A stretch of 64,000 bases of DNA from Smittia aterrima. Lineage: Eukaryota; Arthropoda; Insecta; Diptera; Chironomidae. A program made the translations under genes and the position numbers. The stretch covers positions 8,504,243 through 8,568,242 of the forward strand of contig CP093829.1 in the NCBI GenBank assembly GCA_033063855.1. Reading direction: 5' to 3'. Of this stretch, positions 50,101 to 63,600 are shown one piece after another. The notes beneath the pieces are model-generated. The model was not told where the DNA came from. It saw only the letters and a list, made by a program, of their open reading frames with translations, and did not search any database. How positions within the stretch are numbered: position 1 is the stretch's first letter; each line of letters begins with the position of its first letter.

Positions 50101-51482
50101 AATGCCGTCCGTCATTTGTGAATGAGGGAAAGTCTCGAAAGCATTCCTAATGATCGCTTTATGCTACCGGATTTGACATTCCTTGAAACTCGAATTATTT
50201 TATTTTATCTCTAGCTCAAAAAAAAAGAAAGAAAGAAAAGAAGTTTTATTCTTCTTTGTTCGATGGCAAATGAAGACCGATGCGTGGCGTCAGTCGAAGC
50301 TCAATAAACAGCTCTAATTTCCAATCTCAAATCGACATTTTTTAAAGGCTTTATGATCATGTGAACAAACTAATGTTTCGTTGGTTTTACGACTCACTAG
50401 TTCGGGCTACAAGGTTTTGCCTTTAGCTCATGAATGAATAAGAAGTTTCACCTTGCAAAAGAGCTGCTTCACCCAATAAACTTCTCATCTTTAACAACAT
50501 ACGGAGAGATCAATAAAAGAATTTATGACATTCGAATATTTTAAGAATGACTGGGCGCAATAAACGGAACCATAAATTCGTAAATATTGGAGAACGCATT
50601 ATTGTTTGTTTATCTACGTTTATTAGTCAGTCGACTGATTGATGTAGGATCAAAATGCTTTTTCAGAAATTAACATTGATGAATAAAACGAGTTTGACTT
50701 GAAGAATCTTTTTCTACTTTGTTGACAGAGCAACTGAAATAATTAAAACTTCCGATGGGATTTGATCTACAGAGTTGAAGAAAAGTTCTTTTGCAACGTC
50801 ATTTCCTTTCAATCCCAGATCAACAATTTATTCATCGTAGAGTATCATTCTTCTCCACTAAATGTTCAATGAACTATTAAAATTCCGCCGCAGATTATTA
50901 ATGAAACCGAATTTCTGTTCTGTCGTCGTCCACTTGTTTTCTTTTTGAAATATTACTGAAGAAAACAACATTTTATGATGTTTGACAAACACAAAATATT
51001 TATTTATGTTCTTCCACAAAAACCGAGACATAATTTGTTGTCGAAAATCGTTTCGTAGACATAAATTCTTTTTATTAATTTTATATTTTCCATTCGTCAC
51101 GGAGGAAAAACAAAACAAAAAATATGAATTTATTATTGCTTGGCTAATAATATTGTTCTCCACGAGTTGATCGATCACAGTGACGACACTTTACCTTCGC
51201 TTCATTTCTGCAATAAACTTTATGACGAATTCGTCGACGACAATTGACTGTGTCGATGCAGAGAGAATTCCTTACGAGACAGAATATGAAAATATGAAGC
51301 GCAGTCCAACGTCGTCATGCGAGTTAAGTTGTTTTCAAATTTATTAATTCAAGGAATTCTCAGGAATTGTTTTTGTTTAATGTTCGCGAGTCCAGATATG
51401 AAAGAATAAAAATATTTTTGATGTTATTCTAAAGATAAAATGTTCCAAATACAAAACAAAATTTCATTTTCACTTTAAAATG
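38136..51482. other. Gene-poor region, right part (3' flank of mirror)
   Basis: No supported gene was found on either strand. The block has a purine tract (38711-38747), a miR-14-like word at 39468-39482, the palindrome ATTCGATATCGAAT (39554-39567), a CT tract (40375-40389) and the palindrome GATTCTCGAGAATC (46490-46503). ORFs of 70-117 codons occur but none shows a known motif, a start context or splice partners. Because mirror points toward this block, distal enhancers or unspliced non-coding transcripts are the likely content (inference). Confidence 0.5.
40375..40389. repeat. (TC)7 dinucleotide tract
   Basis: Uninterrupted TC units at the end of a pyrimidine run. It is a simple repeat and a potential GAGA-factor site on the minus strand. 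Confidence 0.85.
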
Positions 51483-52519
51483 TTTATTCAATATTTTTTT
51501 TCTTCTTCAGTTATTGCAACTAGATAACATACGATTGATTCTTTATACATTTGCCTTTACTTCAAATATTGATTCCATAAATTTTTATTATGATACATAA
51601 TTCTAGTTACATAAATATGATACACCATCGTTCTCAAATTGTTTTTATTTTGGAATTTCTTCGCTCTCAGTTTCGCTGAGATTTATGAGCTTGCGCAATT
51701 CGTTTCGCTCCCATCTCTCGCTTAACATAATTCATAATTCCTATATGGCATTAAATTATTGCATTCAAAAAGGAGCAGAATCGTTTGAAATGATGAAACG
51801 CGCGGTGTGAGAGACGCTCAACAAGCAGCAATCGATATGTTTCAGCCAAGTTTGTGTTGGAGTCAGACGAGCACTTTTAAAAGGAAAAAGTGAGTGAGAG
51901 AATAATGAGAGAGAGAGAGCGATTTTTTAATATTAATTAATGATGATTCCAACTACGGCTGCAGATGAAGATTTAAGTCAAAAATGTGATTATTCTTCTC
52001 TCACTTTACAGATATCACATTTACACTAGTCAAGTTACTCGGCGTTATCACTTAAAACGTCTACAAAAAGTTACATTTACAAAAAAGCAATTAATTATCA
52101 GCTAACTCTGTTTTTTTTACACATTCGATGATTATCAATAAATTTCCATGTACACAAAGGATTTGCGGAGATTGTTGTTTGGTAAAGAAGTTTTTCTCAA
52201 ACACTTTTCGGAGAACCAAAAAAGGAAAATGTTTAGACATTGATGAACATAAATTCTCTGAGAACGATCCTCTTATACATTTCATCGTCGCCCACCTCGA
52301 GTCTCTCGATCTCAACTTTCTGAAGAATTTGATAAGCTGTCAGAGAAGCTGGCGTGTACCGTTTGTAAAGTGTTTATACCCTGTTTCATGTCGTAGCTAT
52401 TAAGAAGTTGATGAGAAGGTTTCTCGTCAAAACTTTTATTGTCCCATTGATTGATTGAATGAACTGAAAGTATCGCCGCGCCATTTGTTTGGCTCTACTA
52501 AACGCGAAGGTGTTTAGTG
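51483..52519 (-). other. Probable 3' UTR and downstream flank of mirror
   Basis: Minus-strand AATAAA signals occur at 52440-52435 (80 nt past the stop) and at 51488-51483 (about 1 kb past it). The mirror mRNA may therefore have a short or a long 3' UTR. The interval contains a GA tract (51907-51919) and no coding frame with support. Confidence 0.5.
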
Positions 52520-55500
52520 TCATGGCTTAGTTACGTTGATTGCTATTGGTGTCACTGGAGTCGATGGCAAAGACTTTTCGGGAGTATGATGGTCGTGAGT
52601 TGATGATGTACTGCTAGCAGGTGACGCTCTCGGTGGAGGAGCCGTTGGAGTATTTTGCGATGGCGAAGACGTCGTTAGACTCAAAGGTCCGAAAGGAGTT
52701 TTCGAGAGAACTGAGCTCAAAGGAACTCCAGCCATTCCATTATGCGCTAACGATGCACCAAATGTTCGTTGATAAGATTCGAAAATTGCGGCGTCGTGAG
52801 CGTGCGCAGCACTTGGACTGTAAAAGTTTCGATACAACTCTGGTCGCATGTACGGATGATGCAAAGGATGAAGTCCGCGAGCAGCCAACGGTGATAAGAT
52901 TTTTCCCGCTGACGGTTCGCGATGTTGATATGGATTGGATGAGAGATTGGAGGGTTCATCTTTGCTTTCTTTGCTCGCCATGTCGGCTAACGACCAAATT
53001 CTAGGTTTGCTAATTGAGTTAGAGTTCGTCGTTCCAGTTGATGTTTGAATTGAACTTGGAGGCGAACCTGAGGGATGAGGAGGTCGGAGATGAGGAAACG
53101 CTGCTGGATGGAACATCGGGAGAGGATGAGGAAGCCCAGGGCGATCGTAAATGTCTGGAGAGTTGGGTCCACTTCCATTCCTTGACTCATTCCAATCGTT
53201 GTGATTGCCAGGCGGACGATCCATCATATCAATTCGAGATGGTCGATCGCCATCTTCACTTGAACCTGTTCCAGAATCTAATTAAAAAGAAATTCAGTTA
53301 GTTCGAGTTGAAAAGAAGTTTTCTCGTTCATTGAACTCACCAAGCATGTCCTTGTCGTCGTTGCTCTTGTGATCATCATCATCCAAGTTAACATCATCAT
53401 CTTCAACTCGATTTCTCGGCTCCCACGTCATCTTGTTCTCCTTCTTGAGCCTTCTCCGTGCATTTGCAAACCAAGTCGACACTTGAGTCAGCGTCATCTT
53501 GGTGATGATTGCAAGCATAATCTTCTCGCCCTTGGTCGGGTAAGGATTCTTCTTGTGCTCGTTGAGCCAAGCTTTGAGAGTACTCGTCGTCTCTCGTGTT
53601 GCGTTCTTTCTTCTCGCTCCATTCAGATCCATTGGATAACTGTAATCAAAATCGAATCGAGGGATTAGTTAAGCTTCAATTACGCAAATGCATCGAACGG
53701 AAGGCGAACTCAGCGAGTTTCTATCTTTGTTTAGTCAGAGAAGCACGAAACGCATTGCAAGTTTCCAATTAAAAATTTCTCATAAGCCGAAACAATTTTT
53801 TTTTTCGTAAAATCAGGTTTGCGGTCTTTGTTTGTGAGAGAAGGCAGAGCCACAGAATTTTGGCTTTTTCGGTTTGGCCTGGCAAAAGTTTCACATGACA
53901 AAGATTCAATTTTTTTTATCGTGGAAAAGAGTTTTCCTTGCTACGATAATTTCCAGCAGCTGCTGGTCAATGAAGTTTATTATTTATGCGACGATTTCGG
54001 GTGGCAAAGGTTTGGCCCCGGTCAGAGAAGACGCAAACTCGATTGTGCTGGTTATTAATCGACTGGTTAAGTGGAAAGTTTAACGAGGACTTTTTTTTGT
54101 TGTGTTAACCATTAATAGAGTCCACCACATAATTTCAGCAGAATTAATGACAAATTTTACGACGCCACAGAATTATCAGCAGCAGCCTCAAACTCTATCC
54201 CGAGCGCAAAAAAGAGTCCAACAAACATTGTCGGTTTTTTTTTTATTGAATCCCGAAAATGTCAGAATCATTCGACGGTTTTAAAAATGTTCCGTTCGAA
54301 GTGCATTGGCAATTTTTCATGTTTTTTAATCGCTCTGCAAACTGCAATAGATCATTTTTTGCACAATGCAATTTTTCCAGCTTCAGATGCATTTGAATTG
54401 ACCTTTTTTTGTGCGAGGATGTTTTATGCATGAATTCTTCAGCATCTGCACAAAAAAAAAATATTTCGTAGACAGCAATTGAAGCTTTTCCGCGGTGAAA
54501 TATTTATTTTTATTTATTGAAAACTCTCTCGTTTGCTATTTTTAATTGTCAATCACGAATTGAAGTGGAAATGAAAGTTTCAGTGCATTCTCGGGAGCTA
54601 ACCTGTGATTGATTCGAGAGCGTTCATGAATAAAACAAAGAGAAGCGTTGCGCAAGACACTTCCAACGAATCAATTTATGAATTAATTACGAGTCGCTCA
54701 ATTTGTCAACGGGACAATCGATGTCGACACATTTGCCAAAACGCGCGCATTAAAATGAAATGTGTTCGACATGATCAATTTTCATCAGATCGCGAATTAA
54801 ATATGATAACGATTTACATGTCGCGACTGAAAGTTAATTAAAAACTATTAATGTCCATTGCCTTTCGCTTGAAGCATCGACAGTTAGAGTTGACCACTTC
54901 CGTTGTCGATAAATTTTCGAACGAAAAGGTCAATAAGTTTATGAGAGACATGTGGCAATGCTACGACATTCGCCATTCGCTTTGACCACCCGCACTTTAA
55001 GCAAAATAGGTTTTTCCAACTGTGAGATGTTCAATGCACTTCCTGTCTCGAGCGAATACTTGAATTTTGATTCCAACATTAATTCTATGAAGTCACCCGA
55101 AGCGACAAGAATGCCAAGTCTGGAGACAAGACTAGAAGTGTAGGCACACCAAAATATTTTAATGATGTCTAAAAGTACATTGAGTCGTGCGATGCGGCGT
55201 GAATCATGAATCGGCTTACGTCTCTTTTTTTTCGAATCTGACAAATAAACATTTTTATTGCTTTAAGTGATCACCGCTTTGCTTACAAAATTCCGTCATT
55301 GGCATAAGTGAGCGCGGTCTGATCGCAGTTTATGGAAATCTGTAATGAAACGCGCTGTTTATGCGCTTCTGTGTGTTAACATTGTTTGATGATCGCATGT
55401 AATTTGTCATGAATGCTTAATTCTCTCGCACAGAGCAAGCAAACGAAAAAAAATAAATTACCGACAACTCATTTAATTTGTTTTTGATTGTATCATTCTT

Positions 55501-58500
55501 CTCTCGCGCTGTCTCTGCTCGAACTCAAATTGATTTATTTTTGTCATAAAATGTCTGCTGATTACAGTTAACTTCGCTTGACAAATTCAGTCCAAACTCG
55601 ATTGTTTCTTCGAATTTAAATTTTGTTTCATTTTTGAGCTCCCGAGTTCGTTTTTTTAAATTTATTCTTCAAGAGTTTGAATGAATGTTTGATCAGAACG
55701 CAATGGAACCGCAGGTGCAAGAAGTAGATCGAATGCTACTTTCGAGGGTGACATTTCTCGGGCTGATCAACGTTTGAGATATCGTTGCTCTTGCCAAACA
55801 CTTTTCTCGTCCATTAACTTCGAACAAGCTGCAGAGTGGGCTGATGTGAATATCTTTATTCAAATGCAACCGCATTTTCAATTTTTCCCTTTGTAATAAG
55901 TTGGCGATAAGTTGAGAGATAAGTTTGCTGCTGCTTCTTACAAGAAAAACAACAAAGTTAAGCTGAAACGCCTCCATAATTGAATTTGCACAGCCCGAGA
56001 CGAATAAAAAGTTTAATTTTAATTTTTAATTCGATCTTTTATTGTGAAGTTTAATGGGAAACGAAGAACAGCAAAAGGTAAAAAAAATGCTTTTTTAACT
56101 CTTGAGCTTACAGTAAACGTCGTTGACTCGATTTTAATTTAAGATAACTTTCCTTCTCGAAAGAGCTTCGACTGTGATTCTTTTTAATAAACACAGGAAA
56201 TGTTTGTTAATAAATAACATGACATTTTGTGTTTGGCCGAAGGTTTATTTACATATTCGTCGTTGCTACGCGTCTCAATCGTTTGTTGGGGAAGCGTCTG
56301 ACTGTTGAGAGCTCCACGTCGCACACATGCAACGAGAAATCGATTATGAGCACAAGCAAAACGCTAAGTGATAATTTGTTCGCGAATTCCGCGGTGAGCG
56401 AAGAATGCTTAAGACTTCTTATCACGTCGTCCCAATGAAAACTTTTATAGCTTCGAACATTTTATTGAGCAGCTTGCTCTGCTTTATAGCGAAACGAAAC
56501 TTTTTGATTTATCAATCAATTCGATAAATTGAAACCTCATTTTGTTATAGAACTTCAGTTTCCATTAATAAATCAATCAACTCGAAGTCTCCCAATCGAA
56601 GCTTGTCAATGCAAATTTAAATTGTTTCGTTCATAAGCAAAAATTGTCGTCGTTGTCAGAAAAATATTTTTACTCGTCAAGTGAAATGTGAAAAGTGAAA
56701 AGTCAGCCGAAAGCGAAAGAGACGACTTTTTCCAACGAAACGTTATTTTTAAAAATGCTACAAATTTAATCACTCATTAAGAGCGAGCAAATAACAAGCA
56801 TCGTTTACACGAGCACCGTTTCGTTTCATCTCTCGCAATCATTAACAATGAGAAGGAATTTCTTGCTTTGAATGATTGTTAACAAAATGCTGTGTTCATT
56901 AGTTTGTTTTCCTTTTCTTTCTGGCTCGACCCCGAGAGACTACGAACGAAAGTATAAATATTGAAATCCCCCAGCCGAACAGAGTCGTTGAATTGAATTC
57001 GGTTGATGAAAAGTAACAAGCAAGAGAAGAGACGAGAGCTGACGAGTCATCGCGGGGTGAACACGAAAAAAACATTTCTTTTGTCGCACAATTTTCCATT
57101 AAGATGTAATAAATCTTTAAATGACTCATCTCACTGAGCGAAAAGAATTCTTTTCATGTTTAAATGATGATTGATTGACATAATTATCATATGTTGTGAA
57201 ACAGATTCTTTTTTAGCTTCTTAATTTTTATTTTCTGTTTGCGTCGGGCTTTTCGTTGTCGCTTTTGTTTCAAAAAATCAAAAGAAAAATTGAGTTTGCC
57301 TTATTGAGGGGGAAGTGACTTACCCATTAAAGTGATAGCCAGCTAATGCTGAATCGTATCCAGGATACATAGGTGGATAAGGCCAAGGACCGCCGCCGAG
57401 GTTGTCCTTAAGATCTAAGCCAGCCGCTGCCTGAAAAAGTTGATAAGAAAAAAAATTATTAATTAAAGTGAATATTGCGACTTGACATTCATGAGAAAAA
57501 GTCTTTTGTCATCCGATTCGCTTCCTCCTCTTTCACTCGATGCGAGATAAGCGCAATCACGAAAGTGTAAAAATCAGAAAAACAACATGCGACCTTTTGA
57601 CCGTTTGCAATCGGCCGAAGCGTTTTTTTCGCGACGGGAACGTCAAAACTCAGAAACGAAATCAGTCGCTGACTCGAGCTAATTGAAAATAAAAAAGTTT
57701 AAAACGACATGATTATCAAACATTAAACACTTCTCTCTATCGCTTCAAGTCTACTTCGTTCATATTTATGAGTTATTGCTTAGTGTTGATTTATTAAAAT
57801 AAACTCTCGAGCGGCTTCGCCTTAATTCTCTCTCTCGTTTTACTTCTCTCAGACTTTAATCTGATTATGGAAATGTTGTAGCTGAAATAATTATTAAACA
57901 TTCGTGCGAGGTCATAAAGGCTTCTCGCCAAAGGTAATTTACTAATTACTAGCACTGCCGTGATTTGCATTTGTACGCTTACGAACTTCTTGTTTCATAA
58001 ATATTTAGCACTCGACTCGTGTAGCTCGATCGCTTGCATCTTGTTAATCGTTAAAATAACTTCTAATGTCGACAAGAATATTCCTGTGAGTTCTTTGATT
58101 GCTCTTTGGGAAATCCAATTACAAATTAATGGAAGGAAATAATTCGTTTCTCGATCAGGCATTAAGCCAAAGCTTCGAACAAGAGAAAAAGAATCTTTTG
58201 AAATAGAAAACATGTTCATATGAAACCTCAGCAGATATTCTGTAGTTTTAAGTTTCTGAAATATTTCTGACCACACACAGAACGCTTCATTGTTTCGCAG
58301 GCTCGGCTATTGAATTATTTTATGCCGCACAGGGCTCTCTCTCTGTAAACATTGCTGAATATTGTTATTTGATTTCGTTCTTTCTCTCTCTCCTCGCATG
58401 AAATGATTCGTTAAACTCAAATAATGCCGACCTCATGAAAAGATAATTGTCCAAGCCACGAGTAAATATCTGTTCTGGGATCGCAAACGAACACGACTTG

Positions 58501-60645
58501 TTATTCATGAAATGACAAATAACTTTGGAATCGAAAGACTGTCTCATGTTCTCGATGTCTTTGCTCGCGGATTCAGTGAAAAAAAGGCAAAAGCGAATAT
58601 GACGAGATGTGAGTGATAAGTTTAAATATGATATTAACAAATTATTTATATCAGCAGCAGCAGCCTCAATTCGTCTTCAATTCGCTGCTACCTGACGCTC
58701 TTTCGACCAACACGAGATTAAAGGAATTTGTTTGTGTCGCGCATTTCTTCTTTCTTATGTTGAAACCGCGAAGAGTTAAATTAAATAAACAGTGAGACAG
58801 AGAGTGGAGAGCGATAAAGAAAAACAAGCTTCTTCAATTTACCATTTCTCAGTCGTCTTATCAGCAATCGTGTTTGTTTGAGAAAGCACTCTCAAGCCGA
58901 ATGTGAGTGAAGAAGAAGGTTCGGTTATAAAATTAGCTGATAGGACTCATAGTTGCTAGTTAAGTCATTGTATTTTACAATAAAACATTAATAACGTAAT
59001 CATAATCTTTCGTTATATTCAAAAGAAAGGCCAACAATGTCTGTTTGGTTTGCTTTAAAACGGCGACGACTTTTTAAACTTCTTCTTTCTTCTCTTCGGT
59101 TTCATTCGAAGCAACGACAAGAATTTATTATCTCTCTTTCGTTTATGGGCTTGTATAACTTTAATCCGTCGATTCTCGTATAAATGCGATTATCGTTGCT
59201 TTGTTTGATGTCTGTTGATCATCGAGAGACGTCGTTTTGGGAAACAAAGAAAGACGATTGAGCTAGTATCCATAATTTATTCGAATGCATGCTTCATTTA
59301 TTATCCTAAAGGTTGACATCTAATATCACTTTAGTCAAACTTTAATTGTTCGCCTGTGAACGATGTTTGCGAAAACTCTTGTCGAGTCGCTCGAGCCAAA
59401 AGCTGAAAGTCGAAAACATCACAATTTTAATTTCCAGCGGGAATGCCGACGAGCCGAGAGCCGAGAGGAGAGAAAGTTTGATGACAAATTTCAGTAGTAA
59501 ACACCATTGTCAAAAGGCAACATCCATCCCCATATAACGAGAAGAAGAAACATGGTTTTATGTAAACAAGCTCACGCTACAACCGAGTCGAGTCATGAAA
59601 CGAGAAATAAAATTCCGAAAGTGCCTTGAGGGAATTGTCTGTCGCTCTTTCCTCTTACTCGATGTGTCGTATCTGCTTGAAACATTTTCGCAACAAAAAT
59701 AGTCAAAGTTGCCAACTCCTTCACAGACTCAGACTCAGCTTCTAATGTAAACATGTTCACGATGTAAAAATGAGGAGAAATCAAGCGCACACGCATTTCA
59801 AAGCTAAACGACATGAAACTCCATTCGGAGTGTCACAAGCTTCAAATTCCTTGTTCAACTTGAGGATTTTTCAAAAAAACATAAAACACTTTTCAACTCT
59901 ATCAAAAAAACGTTTCTTGTTTGTCTGAGTGAGATTGCATATGAAATAGAAAATGTTATTGCACGGATCGGGATAAATTTTATGATTTTATTTGCATAAA
60001 CTCGACATTCTGCTCTTCCCTCTCATCCCTAGCAAACTTTTTTTCCCTCTCGTAGCGCTTTGGCTGTTTCATGGCAAGATAACCCCAGGAGAGTCGATTG
60101 TTCTACAAAATAACTATCTATGTCGCTTTATTAAAATTTATTTTTCCAGCTTTTCGCTGCTGCAAAAAGAGCCAAGCGAGAGTGGTGGTTGCAAATGGAG
60201 TTATCATGAAATGTTCGAAATATGTCGACACATGTAAATGTTTGGATGTCGTTAAGTGAAATGACACGAGAGAAGTACTCACTGGATTTGGATAGAATGG
60301 AGGCTGATCGCCACCTCCTAAGGTTGGGAAGTAGGCAGCCATAGTTTCAGCAGAGTATGGCGTGCTATACATCGACAGTGGCATTCCCGGAGCTCCACCG
60401 ACTCCCATGCCGTTCGCAAGTCTTTGGTAATTTAATATCGATTGATCGTACTGACAAGAGCACACTGTCTGTCCTGAGATGGGGTCAGTGAAGAGTGGCC
60501 GGCCTGTATCGCAGCATCTCGAGTTTGGTGGTCCATTTGATGTCGCCGAGCATGGCGAAGCACTTCTCGCTCCTGGCGGAACTGTTGTTGATGTGACAGC
60601 CATCGGAGCTGGGGGCGGCGAAGGTGGAGCGGATGACACATTGCT
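52520..60645 (-). CDS. mirr: mirror, Iroquois-class TALE homeobox transcription factor (5' part outside window)
   Basis: Nuclear developmental regulator. In flies it patterns the dorsal eye, ovary follicle cells, wing and notum. Four coding exons are visible: 60645-60283, 57430-57324, 53639-53341 and 53277-52520. Phases fit and give 508 aa before the stop. The first holds the conserved Iroquois block around CCDTGRPLFTDPISGQTVC plus SCQYD and LNYQRLA. The second has DLKDNLGGGPWPYP. The third carries the homeodomain beginning MDLNGARRKNATRE, with the TALE insertion around NPYPTKGEK and the recognition helix STWFANARRRLKKEN; an acidic stretch rich in Asp follows. The last exon has the IRO box KPRIWSLADMAS and a Pro/Ser-rich tail ending NVTKP. 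The CCDTGR and MDLNGARRK contexts fit mirror better than araucan or caupolican. Long glutamine or histidine runs typical of Drosophila are absent. The start codon and upstream exons are not in view. Confidence 0.95.
53640..57323 (-). other. mirror intron upstream of the homeobox exon
   Basis: A 3.7-kb intron with donor GTAAGT and acceptor GATTACAG. It is long compared with the 50-66-nt introns of the housekeeping genes here. No exon or gene is supported inside it. Long introns of developmental regulators often carry enhancers, but I cannot point to a specific element. Confidence 0.8.
57431..60282 (-). other. mirror intron between the N-terminal exons
   Basis: A 2.85-kb intron with donor GTGAGT and acceptor TTTTTCAG. 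It contains short ORFs only, none with splice sites or recognisable motifs. Confidence 0.8.
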
Positions 60646-63600
60646 CTGGAAAGAAAAGAAAACGGAAATCAATTAAAATCATCTGTCAAATACAAAAGTT
60701 ATTGATAAACTATTCCGCTTTGATGTTTGATTTAATATTATTGGGCTTATCAAGAACTTCTCGATCGAGCGAGACTACAATCGAACCGAACCGATGTTCT
60801 ATTGACCAATCGAAGATTTTTTTTCTTATCACGAAACTGACACAAATAATTTGTTGTTTACATAAGTTTCTACATTTAATATTATAAAGCTTCAACTTGA
60901 CAAATAAATCAGCGAGCACTTTGACGCGACAGTAGAACAAGAATTTCAAGTCGCGCCTTATCACTGAAGCGTTTGCTTTTTTTTGAACAGAGAGTGAGCT
61001 CTTTTGATTTATTAAGTAAACAATATTCAATACACGAAGATACTTGTACACCTAATTGATAAAGCAGCGCTTGTTGCTCGACAATTAATTCAATAAAGCC
61101 TTCGATGTCGCTACGAAACATGTTTCGAAAAGTCGAGCCAAGACAGAAAACGATTATTTGTTGCGACAAAGTCGATCTACATGTTCCAGGAAACTAATCA
61201 TACACGATTCGACATCGCCCGAAGCTCTTCGAGTCGAAGGCAATGGCAAATAATAAAATTAGAAACTGGAAACTCGATGCTTTGATTTGCTTTCGGGTAC
61301 ATTAACGCTCTCTTCATCGTGTTAAAGCCAACGAGACAAAAAAAAATGAAAACGCGGAATAGAACAAAGGAGAACAAATCCAATCATCAGTTTGAAAATT
61401 GACACCAAGCGATGGATGAAAAGGCAACAAAAAATAAATATTTAATGTTTTATTAAATGATTAAAATAAAATTCTTTGTCGGGGCGATCGATGATTGACT
61501 AAACTTCTCCGGGAATATTTGCTATCTTCGGATATTTGTTCTCGTCTCTCTCTGTTCAGCTTTCAGCGAAAAAATCACATTACTTGTGTCAAAAATTATT
61601 ATTTAAAACGTCAAACAGTGACACACTAGAAACTCAAACAGAGCTTGAAAGGAACACAACTCAAAATGAGCGGCAACCAAGAAAGGTGAACACTGAAGTT
61701 GAGAATTTCATGCTTAGAGCTTCGCAAATATTGATCGCCTCGAGTTCTTGTCCCTTCTCTTCTCATTTTTTTTTGCTCGTTGAATGTGTAAAACATTGAG
61801 ATGGCCGAGTCTAATGAGAAATATCTGCCATCTGTGTCAATATTTATGAATGCAGTCTCCACTCTCTTCGTTGCTGTCATCAACTTTCACACAGCAAATC
61901 ATTTCATGCATAGGGAATTGAATTCGAGCGTTAAATGATCTCGACGACATGAAGATGTGTTTGCCATGACTCAATATCATGCAAGTACGACTGTTCATAA
62001 CTCTGAGCTCTTGCTTTAATTTAATCTGATTAAATATAAAGTCACATCTCACAACAAAAGGACTTTATTGCACATTTCTCCTCTGAACGCATTGAACCGA
62101 CAGTCGAGCAAGTCGACTCGACAGTTTGCACATTTCAATAAATTCATCAAAAATTATTTTTGTGTTGTTACAGTTTCGTGTTTGTTGTAGAAAAAAATAA
62201 TGAAATGACATCGGAATAATAAAAATCCTAAGCCGATTAGTCGATTGTTGTCCTTTTTACGGTTCCGAAACTGCATAGGAAGCGATTGACGTCTTGAACA
62301 AAATATGTTTAGGCTCAAAGCGACAAAGGGCGAATGAACAAAATTAAATTAAAACGGAACAATCTCTTCTTCTCTGTCTTGTGAGCGAATATAATTTCCT
62401 AGTTTTTCCTTCGCAGCCGTGTTGAAGGCGATTATCTCTAAACAAAACTATTTAGCTGTAAAAAAGTTAATTTATTTCAGCCTTTGCAACCCCTTTTTTG
62501 TTTATGGAAACCAGTAAAGAACTACAATAACCACGCCTTGCCCTCGACGTTGCTGCTTTATCCGATTATCGTCCTTCCACTCGGTTTTTAATAATATGTA
62601 GAACAACGGCAACTAAACTAACGTAAGCATAAAACATGGGCTCGCTATAAAGTCTGTTTCGTGAACTAGGAGAAACACAGCAAATTTATGTACTGACATG
62701 TGTGAGCGAGTGAGAAATAAAAAAAGGATACGTTAACTCACTTAGTCGTTGGCTCGTTTGTTATTCGCTGACGACCCCAGCGAGGAAGGAAACTTTTGCT
62801 CATTCATGCATGAAAAACCATTCAAGTATTCGTGGCAATATGTTAACGTGCGGATAGGTAAGCAAGTGAGTCTAGTAAGTAGCGACGATGGTGAATTAAA
62901 TATGGCGCCTTCCGATATAATTTGCGATCTTTAATAGTTTGCGCCTTGCATAAGACTCATCGCTTTCGGTTCGCCACCATTTTCCTTCTGTTCACTTAGC
63001 ACGAACGCCCTTGCGAGTGTAATAAATTTCTGTTGTTCCAACTGCAGCTCATAAAAATATTTCATGGAACCGCATTTAAACAAATTCTCTCGCTTCTTTC
63101 CCTTTACATTGTTCCAGCTTAATGATTTCTTTTTTTCTTTCCCCCTTCATGTTTGTTTGTTCATCGTCGTCAACAAACTATCTCTCATTCACATTATGAG
63201 ACTATTTATGCTTAATGTACTTAAACCGATGAAATAGGTGAGAATAAAACATTTTGATTCGTCGTCCTCGTTCGTCCTGAATAAATATCGAAAATGCAAC
63301 GCAACCCCTCGTCTCTCGTCGATCGAGTTAACTGCTCGAACAGAATCTAATTTAAAAGTTTTATGTCTTCTAATAAAAACGAATTATTAATGTTTGTTTA
63401 TTTTCAATCGTAAAATATAAAAGTTCTCGCTTTTCGTCAAAATGGAGGAGATGAGTGAGATGATCGAAAGGAGCGAGCGCTAATTTTTTTTTCTTCAGCC
63501 ATTTTATTGAGCGCTGAGTTTCAAAGTCATGAGCAGACTTTCAGACGAAAACAATTAAATCTCAGCGATTACTTGCAACTTCGTTGCTCATGCGCGGTTA

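Noticed and set aside
50858..51178. 106-codon minus-strand ORF rich in Asn, Lys and Phe
   Set aside because: It is typical of translated A+T-rich non-coding DNA, with no known motif.
52621..53004. 127-codon plus-strand ORF opposite mirror
   Set aside because: It is a shadow of the mirror last exon, whose minus-strand reading has the IRO box.
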